Assembly (NCBI GenBank): GCA_030435675.1
Contig: CM059624.1
Location: forward strand, 7,960,769 to 8,024,768
Length of the DNA stretch: 64,000 nt
Source: Steinernema hermaphroditum
Taxonomy: Eukaryota; Nematoda; Chromadorea; Rhabditida; Steinernematidae
Direction of reading: 5' to 3'
The position numbers and the translations under genes are program-made. Under the pieces are notes generated by a model. That model worked only from the letters and a program-made list of their open reading frames with translations, did not search any database and was not told the DNA's origin. Within the stretch, counting starts at the first letter, position 1; each line of letters begins with the position of its first letter. This document shows, piece by piece, positions 46,892-58,531 of this stretch.

Positions 46892-49779
46892 TCGCGTGTT
46901 AATACTGAGTCTCGACGAGAAAGTGCCTTGTCCTCGTAGTGGGAGTCCGCGAAATGTTCCCTGATCCCACGTGGACCTGCAAAGAAACTTCTTTCGAGAG
47001 TGACGCGATGGGGAAAAGGACATTCTCACGCGGAGTTGCAACGTCTCCTCCGGATGCGCCGTTTGGTTTTCGACCTTTGGTTGTAATTGACCACTTGGAC
47101 TACTTAGCCACCTCGGAGGTGACTCCTCTTTGGAGGCGGTAGTTCTGCTTTCTGGGCAGTTCTTCGAAGCCCTTGGGATCAACTACATCATCTACAGTTT
47201 GTCTCCCTGAGTGCTTTCTGAGTGATCACCTTAATGGACTCATCTGATCCCTAAAATGCTGTGCTTCGGGCCTCTGAGCTCATCAATGTCGGCTTATAAG
47301 TGCAAACGTGTAAAACCGTCCATCGGCGCAGAAGCAGAGGGTCTGTCGTCACCGTCTGTTCTGTTTTGAAAAGGCAGCCAAAATAGAAAATTAAGCGACG
47401 GCGATGTTATGGCGGTGATGTCACGTCGGGAAACGGCGCTCTAGAGCGGTCGCCGCGAACAGCAAATGGATTAGTCTGTAGGTCTCTGTAGCCTTGATTA
47501 GTCTCTTCGGAGGCGGACAAACAAAGGATAACAAGCAGATTCAGCAGAATCTGACGCGTGCTATTAACGTCATGTTCACCCTACCGTAATTTTAGAGGCT
47601 ATCTTCGTGGACAATGCCTTGGAGGACCTATGTGTTCTTGATTCATAGTCTTTCCGGTGGACAAAGGTTGTGTTTTTCCGTGCGCCACACGCACCCTGAC
47701 GTGAGAACACACTTCGTTTGTATTTTCCAAGATGTTGTTCCGCTTCTCATTGATACATTAAGGACTCGAAAATCACGCGTTCCCGACACTTTCACGCAGC
47801 GCCTAAAGACGCAAAGACACAAGATTGCTGTGCGGATGCTGAAAATTGGTTTGAGATCAGAAACTGAGAATTCAAAGAACTTTTCGAGAGCGCTCCCTGA
47901 AAGCAATTCATCAAGGTCCTCGAGTCTCACTCACTACTGTAGGTCGTGAAAGCTCAAACTCTCGGCTCGTATCTCCACCAACGGAAAGACTATCTTTTAT
48001 TCTCCTACAAAAGACGAAAACATGACCTTGCTTGTTGGACAACTGTTCATATTTCAGATCACCGGAGTTGACAGTCACGAGAACCTTCGGTATTTACTGG
48101 CGCTTCTTGTACCGACGGGATGGAGAGCGAAGGAGGAGAGCAGATTTCAGAGGCAGCAAAGGCCATTCTGCATCGACAGACTTTGCTGTTACTCTCTCTC
48201 TCTCTCTCGTGGTAAGAGTTGCAAGTGTGCATGGGTCTCCACCAGAAGTGCATTTTCTTCTTTTCATTCAACACAAAAAGTGACGTTGGAGCAGCTTCGA
48301 ATGACGCAGTGTGAAGCTGTAGGCGCCGCTACTTGTAAAAAGGGTTAGGTCACGAGCACTTACGCAATTCGTTGTTTTCAACTCTACCGGTTTGGCCGCG
48401 TGTGTACTCTGTTCCTTCCCACTGACTCTCACCCTCAATCACCGGTAGAAGACTTCCAAAGAGACCTGGAAGGCTGCGTGCAGATGTGAAATTCGGTCCT
48501 CTCCCGTCCGCCCGTTTGTTTATCTCTTCTTCGACTGTTTCTTCGGTCACCGCCGTTACGCAAATTCCATCGATCATGGCGTTCGAGCCGAACGCACAAA
48601 CACTCTCTGTCGCCGTAATCGTTTCAACGAAACGCTTCCAACTTCTCCCCGCGCCCCTCCAGCTCACCTCGCCCCCCAGCTCTCGGGAAGTGCCTCGAAG
48701 ATCCCCGAATTTCGTTGAAACAGCCGCCGGGTGCCCCCGGGTTGGCGTCGATCGTTTCGTCGACAGCCGAGGCGCCAAACTGTTTCGCTGTCTTGTTTTC
48801 GCCTCGGATTGACCCAGACGCCCCGCGGCGACGTGTTTTGGATCGTCTTCCTTTCATCGCTCAAGGATCAACGACGGGGATACGGTAGCGGCGTGCGGAG
48901 CACGTGTCGGCCACGTTGTTGTCCCCTCGGCGAACGGAGAAGGTCGCCGACGGAGAGGACTCTCTGCAGAAGGCGTCATGTGACTCCGTCGGGGGAATTC
49001 TCGGAAGTCCGTCTGTAGCCTACAAAAACGGAGATTACAGCGCGAATTCGAGGGAGAGTGCACACGTAACCAGGCGTGCACGCCGTCCGAAGTCGTCAAT
49101 CACCCCGATGACCGGCGCCTCCACATGGCTCGTCTGCAGGGGGGTTCGGGGAATTCGTGTCGTCACCGCTCGTCTCGGAACCCCTCCCAAGGGGAGGAAC
49201 TCCGCGTGACCCTTCTGCAGGGTCCGACGCCCCCAGAGTGTAAGCGGCGTGCTTCTGGAATGCCCTTCTGCTCTCCCGATCGCTGATCTCCCTCTGCATA
49301 CTTCCAGTTTCGCTTCCGGCGCACAAAGTGACGTCTCCGTCGTCGATCGCTCTCTGCCGAGGCGTCCACTCTCCCCGCGTGTCTCCGTCGCCCCAAAATT
49401 GCCGTTTTTGGCGTCGCCCACTTCGCAACTTCTCCTTCGGCGGCCAAACCGGTCTCACACAGATCAACCTGCACCTGTTCACAGGGAGGGACCGATCGGG
49501 GCGGAACCGATCGTGTTAGGAGTTCTGCTGCACCCACACACATACCGTATTTATAGTCGCGTGGTGAACCAGATTCCATTTTTATTGCAATACGCTTGGT
49601 CAGAGGCCACATGGGGATGTGGTCTTCTGGGATAGTGCTGCTGACCTTCTGTGTGTCTCTGGGGAGATTTCAGGACAGTCCAAATCCAGATTGGACAGTT
49701 CTGAAAGTTCCGTGTAAAGCCGCTAATTTCTCCTCCTCGCGAGCCTCTGTTCCTTCTCCTGTGATGTGACCTCTTCAGA
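46892..49779. other. 2.9 kb intergenic region
   Basis: No supported gene. It contains a (CT)8 run at about 48192-48207, TACCGTAAT at 47583 and TACGGTAG at 48886. Open frames at 48480-49640 occur on both strands with Ser/Arg/Pro-rich composition and look like chance in GC-rich sequence. A CCTCTTCAG acceptor adjoins the following ATG. Confidence 0.4.
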
Positions 49780-50182
49780 ATGTCTCCCGCCACAAAGAAT
49801 CCTGAATCGCGCAAAGAAGTCCCCCTCTTCACTCGCCAGGAGGTGCTCCAACACGGCTTCCCTGAAGACCTCTGGGTGGTCGTCCACAACCAGGTCTTCG
49901 ACGTCACCTCCTTCTGCGACGAGCATCCCGGAGGCTTCGAGATTCTCCTCGAATGGGTGCGTCCAGGCGTTCATCTACAGTATACACCCATTTCGAACGT
50001 TTCAGGGCGGCATGGACGCCACCGAGGCCTTCGAGTCGAAGGGACACTCGCGCCACGCCTACCTCCTTCTCTCCAAGTTCTACATCGGAGAAATCGTCGC
50101 CGAACAGCGCGTTGGCGAAGACTCTCCCCTGATCTCCTCCGAAACGACCGTCTCCCTGGAGTACCGCAATCTCCGTGTCTAA
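49780..50182 (+). CDS. Cytochrome b5-like heme-binding protein
   Basis: Two exons (49780-49956, 50006-50182) give 117 aa. The domain order is that of cytochrome b5: LFTRQEVLQHG, DLWVVVHNQVFDVTSF, then DEHPGG with the first axial heme His, EWGGMDATEAFE, and GHSRHAYLLLSKFYIGEI with the second axial His. It should carry electrons to desaturases, P450s or related enzymes. There is no C-terminal membrane anchor: the protein ends SLEYRNLRV, so it looks soluble, unlike microsomal b5. The start lies 1 nt after a CTCTTCAG acceptor. The gene converges on the PH-domain gene with 126 bp between stops. Confidence 0.92.
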
Positions 50183-50308
50183 ACGGGTTGTCCCCCATGA
50201 ATCCCTTCCTCCACTATTCCAGTCGATCAGATCTCGTAGGAAACGTTTCTTTAACTCTGTGGCATAAACGGTTAACTCGAAAGTGGCGATAAGTAGGCGA
50301 TAGGGCGG

Positions 50309-52330
50309 TTAGTGGCGGGTGATTTCGATTTCATAGATGCGCGGCTCCTCGCTGGAACGCTCCGTGATCTCGCAGAAACGGTACTCCGAGCTGTAGGAGC
50401 TACGGACGCTCTTGGTCGAGGGCTGCGGGGAGGGCGCTTTGGTCACTGGAAGGCGATCCTCGGCTTCAGACCAGTCGGAGACAGAGATATTGTCCCTGGA
50501 AGGCCTTAGACGCTTCTCCAGTAGGCTGCTCTTACCTCTGGGGCATCGGAGAGGAGCGGGCGACGCTCCTCAGATTCTCGACGCTCCTCCGGAGCTCCTC
50601 CTCGTCGACGACGTCGCCGAGCTCCAGGGCCGGGTTCCTCTGCTCGATGAGGGGCACCTTGCTCGGAGGGTGCACGCTTTCGGTCTGCACCTCCGCGTTC
50701 ACATACCGTCCGAGACGTCGCTTCGGGACCGGAAGCACCCGGAAAGGCGCGTAGCTCAGGTCCGAGATGCGTCGTTCGATACGTATGGACTGCGGAGTCT
50801 TCGGGCTCACACGAGGACTCTCGCGGGGGGTACGGTAGGTGCTCTGTTTGCGCGGGGGCGTTCCCATGTGGCGGTGGTGGTGGATGACCACGGGAAGGTC
50901 GTCCTCCGGGGGCATCTCATAGTGCGCCTCGCGCTTCTGATGGTGGTGGTGGTGCACGTGCACTACCGTATCCTCCGGAGGGGGAAGGTCGTATTTGTGG
51001 TTCATCTCGCCCTGGCTGCTGTAGTCCGAGGTACTGTAGCGCGAGCGCGCCGGCTCCTGAGGCGCCTTCGGAGTGACGGGCTCGTCGAGCTCCTCCTCTG
51101 TGGTGTAGCAGGTCTCCTTGGGTACCGTAACCCGGAGTGGCGGCGGCGTGGAGCGCTTCTCCTTTCGAAGGCTTTGTGGTGTCGTCGATGCCGACGTCGA
51201 GTGGCTCCGCGGCTTTGACTTCCGACGCCCCACGAAGAGAGGCGAATCCCCGAGTTCTCGCGTACGGTGCAGTTCCTCGGCTTTTCGTTGCGGGACCTAA
51301 AACGCTACGGTAGTCTGGACAGGGCTGCCCACGTACCGGTTCGTCGACCAGAACGTCGAATGTTTCCGCTCGTTTGCGCTGATTTGGAGGCGTCCTGGAA
51401 AGACATCTTACTCCTGTACCTGCACCGCTTCCCTCCCCCCACCTTTCATCGCAGGACCCCACGCTGAGAAGACTCCCGCGCTCGGCCTTGTTCGGGATCT
51501 CGTTGAGCGCCGAGGCGCTCTGGTACTGCTTGAGGGTGCCCTTCTTCGCCGTCTTCTTCACGTCCTTCATCGTCCGCTTATCGTTCAGGTGGTCCACACT
51601 CCTACAGTACCCCGTCAGCCCCGCCGAGGTACCCCGCGACTCACATGGTCATTCCCGACTGCTTGAGACTCTCGAGCTCCTTGTTCCCCGCACGACTCGG
51701 GTTGTCCCAGAAGATCTCCCACTCGTTGTCTGCCTCGAAGCCACTCGGGCGGTAGCGGTGCAGGGCGTGCATGTCGTCGATCGTGTTGGGAGCCGGTGCG
51801 GGGTACTGTATATTGACGAGACAGGCCGAGAGCAGCTGGAAGGGGGCAGTTGGAGAGCACCTGCTCTTCGCCTACCCGGATCAGCTTGAACATCTCGGTG
51901 GTCGAGGGGGCGCAGAGCCAGAGGGTCTGCGTCTGCCTCTGCTTCTTCACCGTCTTCTCCACGGGAATCGCCACGAAGCAGCTACTGTGAATGCGCACAT
52001 CCTTGGCCACCTCTGGCTGCGTCCCCACTGGAATCGTTGTCGTCCCGAAGCGCATCTGCTCCGCTATCGTCGAGATGTTCCTTCTGAAGCGACCAGCCTA
52101 GGACTACGGTAGCTCGGTGGGACTCACATCTCCTCGAGGATCTTCTTGGCGTGCGAGTCCTTGTAGAAGACGACGGAGGGTCCCTCAAGTTCGTGCGATA
52201 GGATCATCCACACCTCGCTCCACTTGTTCTGCAACAGACAGTTCGAGGACTGCGCTCAGCTGTCTCCTTTCGTGGCGGGACCTACCTTTCCCTGGTGCAA
52301 GAAGAAAGGTCCCTGCTTCAGGATGACCAT
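50309..52330 (-). CDS. PH-domain protein with long low-complexity, His-rich tail (family not recognised)
   Basis: Seven exons (52330-52286, 52228-52128, 52083-51876, 51835-51645, 51601-51463, 51296-50536, 50495-50309) keep frame and give 543 aa. Residues 1 to about 125 read as a pleckstrin-homology domain: MVILKQGPFFLHQGKNKW, SEVWMIL, SVVFYKDSHAKKI, then late strands QTQTLWLCAPS and the closing helix TEMFKLIRLLSACLVNI. A conserved-looking linker follows (RPSGFEADNEWEIFWDNPS), then basic and Ser/Pro-rich sequence (KKTAKKGTLKQYQSASALNE), a His run (VVHVHHHHHQKR; VVIHHHRHMG), and an acidic C terminus (EITERSSEEPRIYEIEITRH). A phosphoinositide-binding or signalling adaptor role is inference. Two splice sites sit on the recurring TACYGTA word: the acceptor GTACTGTAG at 51602, and CTACCGTAG just before the exon 3 acceptor. 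Confidence 0.8.
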
Positions 52331-53233
52331 CGCGACGACTTGCGGAGTACAGTTGGATTCTGAAAGCGACGCTGGGCGCCGGCTGAGTCAATTCCAACGG
52401 CGAAGTGATTAATGCCGAAAGAAGGAGGGAGACACGAAGCGCCTCGCGGGCAAATACCAAAAATTGTGATGACAAACAGAGTGCGCGCTCGAAAAAGAGA
52501 ACTGTACGGTCCTGAGGCATCCAGAGGAAGACTGATTCTAGAAAGAGGCGACAGAGGACGAAGATCTGAAGGTACAGTACGCTTCAGAAGATTGGGCTTT
52601 CAAGAGTAAAAGAGTATCTCTTGGGAAAGTCAAACAGAATGGAGCCATTAGCACCAAACGAGCACCTTGGATGGCTCTGATGCAAGAAGATCGGAGGACT
52701 GGCTCTCCCACATCAAACAGAATGGCCCTAAAGCGGAGTGGACGAAGGTTTTATTGAGTGACGAGGCGTGCGCGGTCCACGGAAACAAACAGAAACGTGA
52801 ATCACGGCCGGCGGTCTCCGATCGGCTGATTCTTTACGGACCCTAAAGGGACCTTCGGAATAGGAGATCGCCGTCTTAGGCGACATGAAGAGGCAGGATT
52901 CTGACTTGGGAGTGAGAGTAGAAGGGAAAACGGAAGACTTCTGGGAAGAAGAAGTCCCCAAAAACAAACAAATGAGTTCATTCGGTTTGTGCACTTTCTT
53001 TCTGCTTTATTTCTTTTTACGACTGTTTGCCGATGGCGAGCCGAGGCTGTAAATCCGCCTCTGCACTTCATCTGTCTTTTTTGAACGGAATGAAGAGGGC
53101 AACTAAGGCACAAGCAGGAACACGTGCACTTTAGGATGCTTCAGCTACGTTGAACATATGCACACGTATACTTCCATAGTCTTTTATAACCTGTGCATCC
53201 AAGATTCATGGACCATTGCCATAGGTCAGTAAC
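52331..53233. other. Spacer between the PH gene and the mariner element
   Basis: About 900 bp, purine-rich on the plus strand, with no supported gene. The first part is upstream sequence of the PH-domain gene. Confidence 0.4.
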
Positions 53234-54483
53234 TACAGGGTGGCCCAGATAAACTGCAAAAAAAAGAAATCAATGTAACTCACTGTGGTCTTCTCCAAAT
53301 ACAATAATGTTATATGCAAAATGAAGCTACACCACTAGGGAATAAGAACAGTAAAATCCTTTTGTCGGAAGATTCTGATTTCGCTACGATGCACACCTAA
53401 ACATACATCCAACTCGAACCCCCGAGCGACGCAGGTCTGGATTTTGTTTTTTTTTGACACTCATCCAGAGGAAACACAAAATTTAAAATTGGAGGGGATT
53501 CAGACCCAGAAAAAGTGTTGGCCAAAAAAGATTTACTCTCTACCTTAAGCACATCGGCCCAAAGCCAGACCAAAGCTGTTTCGAACCTTTTTGTAGATGT
53601 TTAATCGTCCTCGCAATTTCTCTGTACTTCTCCGCCGCCCACGGTTTCAGTGCGCATTTTAAAATCTTTTTCTCGGCTGTATAAAACTCGGCTGTGAAAC
53701 GGTCATTTTTCTCAAAAAACGCCAGTTTTGGGTTACCCATGATCTAAATTCCAGCCCAGACCATCAAACTTTTCGAATGCTGGGTCTTTTCGGCACTGAT
53801 GGTGCGCGGAGAGCCTTTGGGAAGCCATTGCCGATGATTTTGATGATTTTGCACCGGTTCGGCGATGAATCACCACTCATCTGTGAACAGGATTCGGTCG
53901 AGTTCCGGTAACCAGCGTCGCTGGCCTTCAGCAAGCGATATTTTTTAGGGTCTTGTCTTTTTTTTCTTGCTGTGTGAAGACTTGGTCTTTCATTTTCTTG
54001 TAAGACATCGTCTTCACATCTTCGCTAAATGCTCGCCGGGCTCTTTTTCTTAAGATTCCCTACTCTTTAGCCAACTTTATTGAACTTCGGGCTGAATTCC
54101 GGTTCAATTTCTTTAGGATCTCTTCTAGAACAGCTGGAATTCGCTCTGGTCTCTTTCTACATTTCCTATCCCTCTACTTACCTTGTTCTATCTTCCAATA
54201 GCGACCAACAACTCAATGGACATCATACCGCTTAGATCGGAGGGCTTTTACGATAGCCGGATTCGAGATTTCGCGCTTGTGCATCGGACCGATCGAAAGT
54301 TGGTCCTCAAGCGTTAGTATTTTTTCAGAAATTTTTTTCGAAATATCGGCTAATAACAGATAATCAGAGCTAGAATAGGACGCTGAATACGAATATCACG
54401 TTCAAACTTGTTCAAACTCTCGAAAATCCACTTAAATCAACGAATCAAAAATGATGCTACAACTTTATCTGGGCCACCATGTA
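53234..54483 (-). mobile_element. Near full-length mariner/Tc1-type transposon
   Basis: The element is about 1.25 kb, the normal mariner size. Terminal inverted repeats are TACAGGGTGGCCCAGATAAA at the left and its imperfect complement (TTTATCTGGGCCACCATGTA) at the right, and TA dinucleotides at both ends are consistent with TA target duplication. The transposase reads on the minus strand from the right end: HTH fragments (HKREISN, RIPAVLEEILKKLNRNSARS), RILFTDEW (the catalytic first-Asp region), HQNHR, SLMVWAGI, then NPKLAFFEKN and LKCALKPWA. Stops and frameshifts break it, and the segment with the last catalytic Asp was not found. A second copy occupies 1-425. Confidence 0.85.
53540..54320 (-). 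pseudogene. Broken mariner transposase coding region
   Basis: The longest intact piece (53740-53540) starts MGNPKLAFFEKNDRFT and includes KILKCALKPWA. Upstream pieces in other frames give the DEW catalytic segment near 53890 and the N-terminal DNA-binding part at 54060-54300. In-frame stops occur (for example between SLMVWAGI and MGNPKL), so it is not functional. Confidence 0.75.
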
Positions 54484-55285
54484 ATTACTCAATTTCAGTG
54501 AAATCCTATATGATAAGATGAAGAGGTAGGATTCTAGCCTGCATGATTGCAAGAATGTGGAAAATAAAATTCACCACAGATTCCCGAAATTCACAGCCAG
54601 CTCGACTCTACAGGCCTCGTATAGTGGAAAAGTCGTCTTTCTTGCTGCTCCATATTGTCCTGTACCTGAACTGGAAGTTATCCAAGCCCTTCACCAGTGC
54701 TCTTTGATGATCTGATGATTTTTGATGACCAAGCGACTAAGCTGGCACATTCCATGTACATTCAACTAATTGAAGTTCAGTTTCCTTTTCTTCCCGCCTG
54801 CGTTCAAGTCAGGTTCGCCTCTTTGGGAGTCGTTTGGTTGTTTTTGCTTTGAGTGAAGTAGCACTTTCGAAAACACTTCTGTTTCGGCTGACTCATTCGT
54901 CACGATGGGCGCGGGGAAACGACGTCAGAGGAACGACTGCGTTGTCTAGGCACTGCGTCCTTCGATGACTGGGCTCAGAATCTGTGTCCTGCTTTCCCCA
55001 GATCGATCGCTGCTTTGCTCCTCTTATTTCTGCCACAATCCGATATTTTGATCCGGGTCCATCTCCCGAGGATCGAGGGCGGGTGACTCACCCCGCTCAT
55101 CCTCGGCTTCGATCTTCCCAAAGCCGATTGCGACGACCGTTTTATGCTCTTAAAAAGCGCGAATCGCGATCATTCGCCGTGATCGATCGCGCGTTGTTTA
55201 TTGCCGAAGGTGTTTAGCGAAAGAAGGGAACAGGTTGGCGGCAGCGGCGTCCCTTCTTCGCCTTCATCTCCTCTTTGTTTCAGCC
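54484..55285. other. Upstream region of the TIMP-like gene
   Basis: About 800 bp with no gene seen. It ends in CTTTGTTTCAG, 2 nt before the TIMP start codon, a probable splice-leader acceptor. Confidence 0.4.
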
Positions 55286-55912
55286 ATGCACCTCCTCACT
55301 ACCTTCGCGCTGCTCCTCGGTCTCCTCGCGCTCTTCGTTCCCTCGGCGGAGAGCTGCAAATGCCGCGTCCAGGTGCCCAACGTCTCCTACTGCCAAGCGC
55401 ACTGGGGTCAGTCATTCGAGAAACCAAACCCGAACCGCTTTCTTTAGTCTCCCATGCGCGGATTCTCATCCGCCAGACGAAGCAGAAGATGCCCGACGGA
55501 TCGCCCCGCAAGGGTCTCAACAACATCAAGTACTCCGTCAAACACATCGACACCTTCAAGGTGCCCTAAAAGCAGCAGTCTCTGACTTCCCATGACCCCT
55601 AGGTGCCAAATGAGCTCAACGGGACCCTCCCTACCTCGGTGTTCACTCCCTCGGAAGCTCCTGCTTGTGGACTCTTCCTCGACGCCGGAAAAGAGTATCT
55701 CCTGGCCGGTAGGCTTAGACGGAGACCACCACGATATCCGGCCCTTTTTAGGTCGCTACGAGGACGGAATCCTGATGACGGTGCTCTGCGGCCAGATTCT
55801 CTACGACGACCCGAAGCAGAGCGAGTTCGAGAACGTCCTCGAGTGGGAGCAGGTGCCCGACACTCTCCAGAATCGCCTCAAGGCCGGAATCCTCGACCGC
55901 CAGTGTAATTAG
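55286..55912 (+). CDS. TIMP-like metalloproteinase inhibitor (NTR domain)
   Basis: Four exons (55286-55406, 55448-55560, 55603-55708, 55752-55912) give 166 aa. A signal peptide (TTFALLLGLLALFVPSAES) is followed at once by CKCRV, so the mature protein begins with the Cys that in TIMPs chelates the catalytic zinc of the target metalloproteinase. The NTR fold is recognisable through IKYSVKHIDTFK, SEAPACGLFLDAGKEYLLAG and DGILMTVLCGQI. There are few Cys beyond the N-terminal module and no room for the vertebrate C-terminal domain, as in nematode single-domain TIMPs (C. elegans CRI-2-like). The role would be extracellular matrix protease control, or innate-immune regulation as reported for CRI-2. 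It is adjacent to the secreted-peptide cluster. Confidence 0.9.
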
Positions 55913-56477
55913 CGTATTCACCTCTATCGCCTACTGTATATCCATAAATTCCTCTTCCCAAAAGCACCACAGAGTCTCATTCATAGGATGACTCATAGCA
56001 GAGCATCATCGACCGCTGGGTAAACAACGCGCTTCCGATGAGTACATTTGGCGCCATTTATGCCGAAGGACCTCGATCAGTCGATAAAGCAGCGGAACGG
56101 AGGGTGCGATCACATATAACGGTCGTATATCGAGTTGTTTAGGAAACACTCCGCCAGCCTTGAACCTTGAACGTGAGCAGATTTAGCGCCAAATCTTGTT
56201 TTGTTTTGCGCGGCATGGTGGCCTTCGATCAATCGGAGCATTCTGTCAGACGCTCGTTTCGGCTCCACATTGAGGGTTCCATCACTTTCACTGATCACTG
56301 ATTCACCAATGTCCAGTGGCAGGTTCCGGGATCGGTAATCGATCAGTTCGGCATTCGAATCTAAGAGATTACCTCCCAAACCGGCACAAGTAGGATTAAA
56401 AAGGTCGTGACCCTCGAGGCGATTACCCCCCACTTTCCCTCAAAAACTGCCACTTCCCTCGCCTTCTCGTCCTCGAG
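55913..56477. other. Spacer between TIMP and the first small-peptide gene
   Basis: About 565 bp, no gene seen. CTACTGTATA lies near 55931, just after the TIMP stop. Confidence 0.4.
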
Positions 56478-56779
56478 ATGCAGCTCCTCTCCGTCCTTCT
56501 CCTCTCGATGCATCTTCTGGCAGCCCTCGGCTCGCCTTCGGTCTACTACCACCAGAAGACGTCGGTCAGCCACCGCAACTACTACGTCCAGAACAACGTG
56601 CAGGCGAATCGCTTCATCACTAACTACCACTACCACCCCAGGTCCGTTCCACAGGAAGATTTCTTTATTCTCTAGCTCCCTACAGTAACAACTACTACAC
56701 GCAGTCCAACAGCTTCTTCCAACCGCTGAGTGTCTCGACGCCGGGCTTCGGATTCTGCCTGTTCTGTTTGGGTAGATAA
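56478..56779 (+). CDS. Small secreted peptide, Asn/Tyr-rich with CLFC tail (unrecognised)
   Basis: Two exons (56478-56641, 56686-56779) give 85 aa. The start MQLLSVLLLSMHLLAALG is a good signal peptide. The mature part is rich in Tyr, Asn, His and Ser (SVYYHQKTSVSHRNYY, VQANRFITNYHYHP) and ends FGFCLFCLGR. The donor AG|GTCCGT is weak. The acceptor is CCCTACAG; a closer TTCTCTAG acceptor leads to a stop after two codons. I do not recognise the family. It is probably an extracellular peptide. Its stop is 8 bp from that of the next gene on the opposite strand. Confidence 0.65.
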
Positions 56780-56787
56780 ACGTTTAT

Positions 56788-57123
56788 TCACTTCTTGCCC
56801 ATCATGCCCGTCATGCCTCCGATCATCGCTCCTCGGAAGGCGCCTTGGAGGGCCCCGTTGAAGCCCCCGGGACCCGCCATCGGTCCGAAAGAGGGATCCA
56901 TTCCCATGGCTAGGCGAAAGAAATCGACGCCGTCCAGCGGGGCGAAGTTACCTGGGCCGAAGGAGGGATTGAAAGGGAATCCGCTGCCGCCACCGCCGAA
57001 GGGGAACCGCGAGTTGAACTGGTTGAAGCCACCTCCGAAAGGAACCATCGACGGATTCTGCCATCCCCACTGGGCCTCCGAAGCGAAGAAGAGGAAGGAG
57101 AGGAGGAAGACGACCGCAAACAT
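56788..57123 (-). CDS. Small secreted Gly/Phe-rich peptide
   Basis: ATG 57123 starts a signal peptide (MFAVVFLLSFLFFASEAQ), followed by a Gly/Phe/Pro/Asn-rich mature region (FGGGFNQFNSRFPFGGGGSG) and a C-terminal helix-like segment, GALQGAFRGAMIGGMTGMMG then KK. A 42 nt intron (56951-56910; CAG|GTAACT...CGCCTAG) is in frame and stop-free, so 97 aa (spliced) or 111 aa (retained) are both readable. The C-terminal motif GAxRGAxxGxM recurs in the gene at 58532. An antimicrobial or cuticle role is plausible by composition only. Confidence 0.7.
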   Translation of the reverse strand: MFAVVFLLSFLFFASEAQWGWQNPSMVPFGGGFNQFNSRFPFGGGGSGFPFNPSFGPGNFAPLDGVDFFRLAMGMDPSFGPMAGPGGFNGALQGAFRGAMIGGMTGMMGKK

Positions 57124-57155
57124 GAGGAAAATCCAAAATTCTGCCACAAAAACGT

Positions 57156-57163
57156 CTTTATAT
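57156..57163 (-). promoter_or_regulatory. TATA box of the Gly/Phe-rich peptide gene
   Basis: ATATAAAG on the minus strand, about 33 nt upstream of the ATG at 57123. This implies a very short leader. Confidence 0.55.
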
Positions 57164-58531
57164 GTGCGAAGGAGGGGTGAGACCGAGTGTTTTGGTCGCC
57201 AAAGAAGACAAAAGGAAACATCGTGATACCGCCAACTGGAACGTCTCTGAGTGTGACTCCACTCAGCCACAGGTAGTCGCTTTCTACTGAAGAGTCGAGG
57301 CTCCTGAGAGGCGCTCTTTTGAAATTGATCTTTTGAATGTGCAAGACGAGCTCGCCAAAGAGATATCCACTCGAAGGTGATTGATCCCACTCTTAATGCG
57401 ACCTGAAAAAAGGTGCCCGTACGAAGTCAGATGGGATGCATTAGGTACTGTGGTGAGCTGGAATTTGAAATAGCCTCAGTCACTCCGGGGCTCATTTGCT
57501 GTGCTCCGTCTTGCTGTGCTCAAAAGGGTCTGAAAAAACATTGAACAGATGTTGTTTTTCCGTGGAAAAGACAAAGTCATCACTTCAATAGGAAGGAATT
57601 TAAAAGTTGAATAAGCACTGACAAATATTGATCTAGACTTCATAAGACCTACGAAAAGGCGTAATAAATGCACATTTGTGTAAATAAAGACAATCAGATT
57701 GCACTCGATACTTCTTGTTCTGATTCATATTATTCATTTTGAATGGAGTCAATCTCGAAGCCGACATTCGATCAGTTGCACAAACTGACTCTCTTCAGCC
57801 TTGCACAGCTGTGTATTCAGGATCCTCTGAATGGTTCAGGATACTATGGAACTGGAAGTGAAAAGGTTTCGTTCAGATATAATTCGTACTGAAGACGATC
57901 AAGAAGGACCTGAATGTCACTGAAAATAGGACCTTGACGCCTTAGTTCACATTTCGGCCTATCTCTACAGGAGAGACAAGCCTCTCCGACATTGAAAAGG
58001 GGACGAAAACGAAAACTATTTCTAGGCAAAAATACTGGAAAAAGCTAAGAGTTCATCAAATAATTCAAATATTCTCCGAAAGATTCACCATCAGAATAGA
58101 AGAAGCAGTTTTTCGTTTTCAGTTCGGCGAACGCGTGTGGTCCGCTTTTTTTTTCAGATGAAACCAAACGATTTGAGCCAAAACGTATTCCACTCAGAGT
58201 TTCTACAGTAATTCCAGGAGTTCTGGCCAAATCCGCCCTGGAGCGCATCACCGGAACCAGTCAGCTCGAGCGCGGAATACTTATCGGGACGGAAGTGCGA
58301 TGAATCCCCATGTCCTTCTTCGGCGCTTCATCTCCGAATCGAGTCGCAATTTGGCGAAGGAAGGTCAACCGAGTCAGTCGGCGCTCCGTCCGGGTCCGCG
58401 CCGATCGCCAACCGGTTCAAGACGTGACGCAACACGTTTCCAAGTGTAAAATGCGTCGAATACGTCGGCAGGTTCACGCCTTCGACGCTACTTAAGGGCG
58501 AGCCTTTCCCTTGCACACCAAATCTTCTGAA
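57164..58531. other. 1.4 kb spacer within the peptide cluster
   Basis: No supported gene. An open minus frame continues upstream of the 57123 ATG but lacks a second signal peptide. CTACAGTAATT lies near 58204, and T9 near 58148. The final 40 nt are the leader of the YGGYG gene. Confidence 0.4.
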
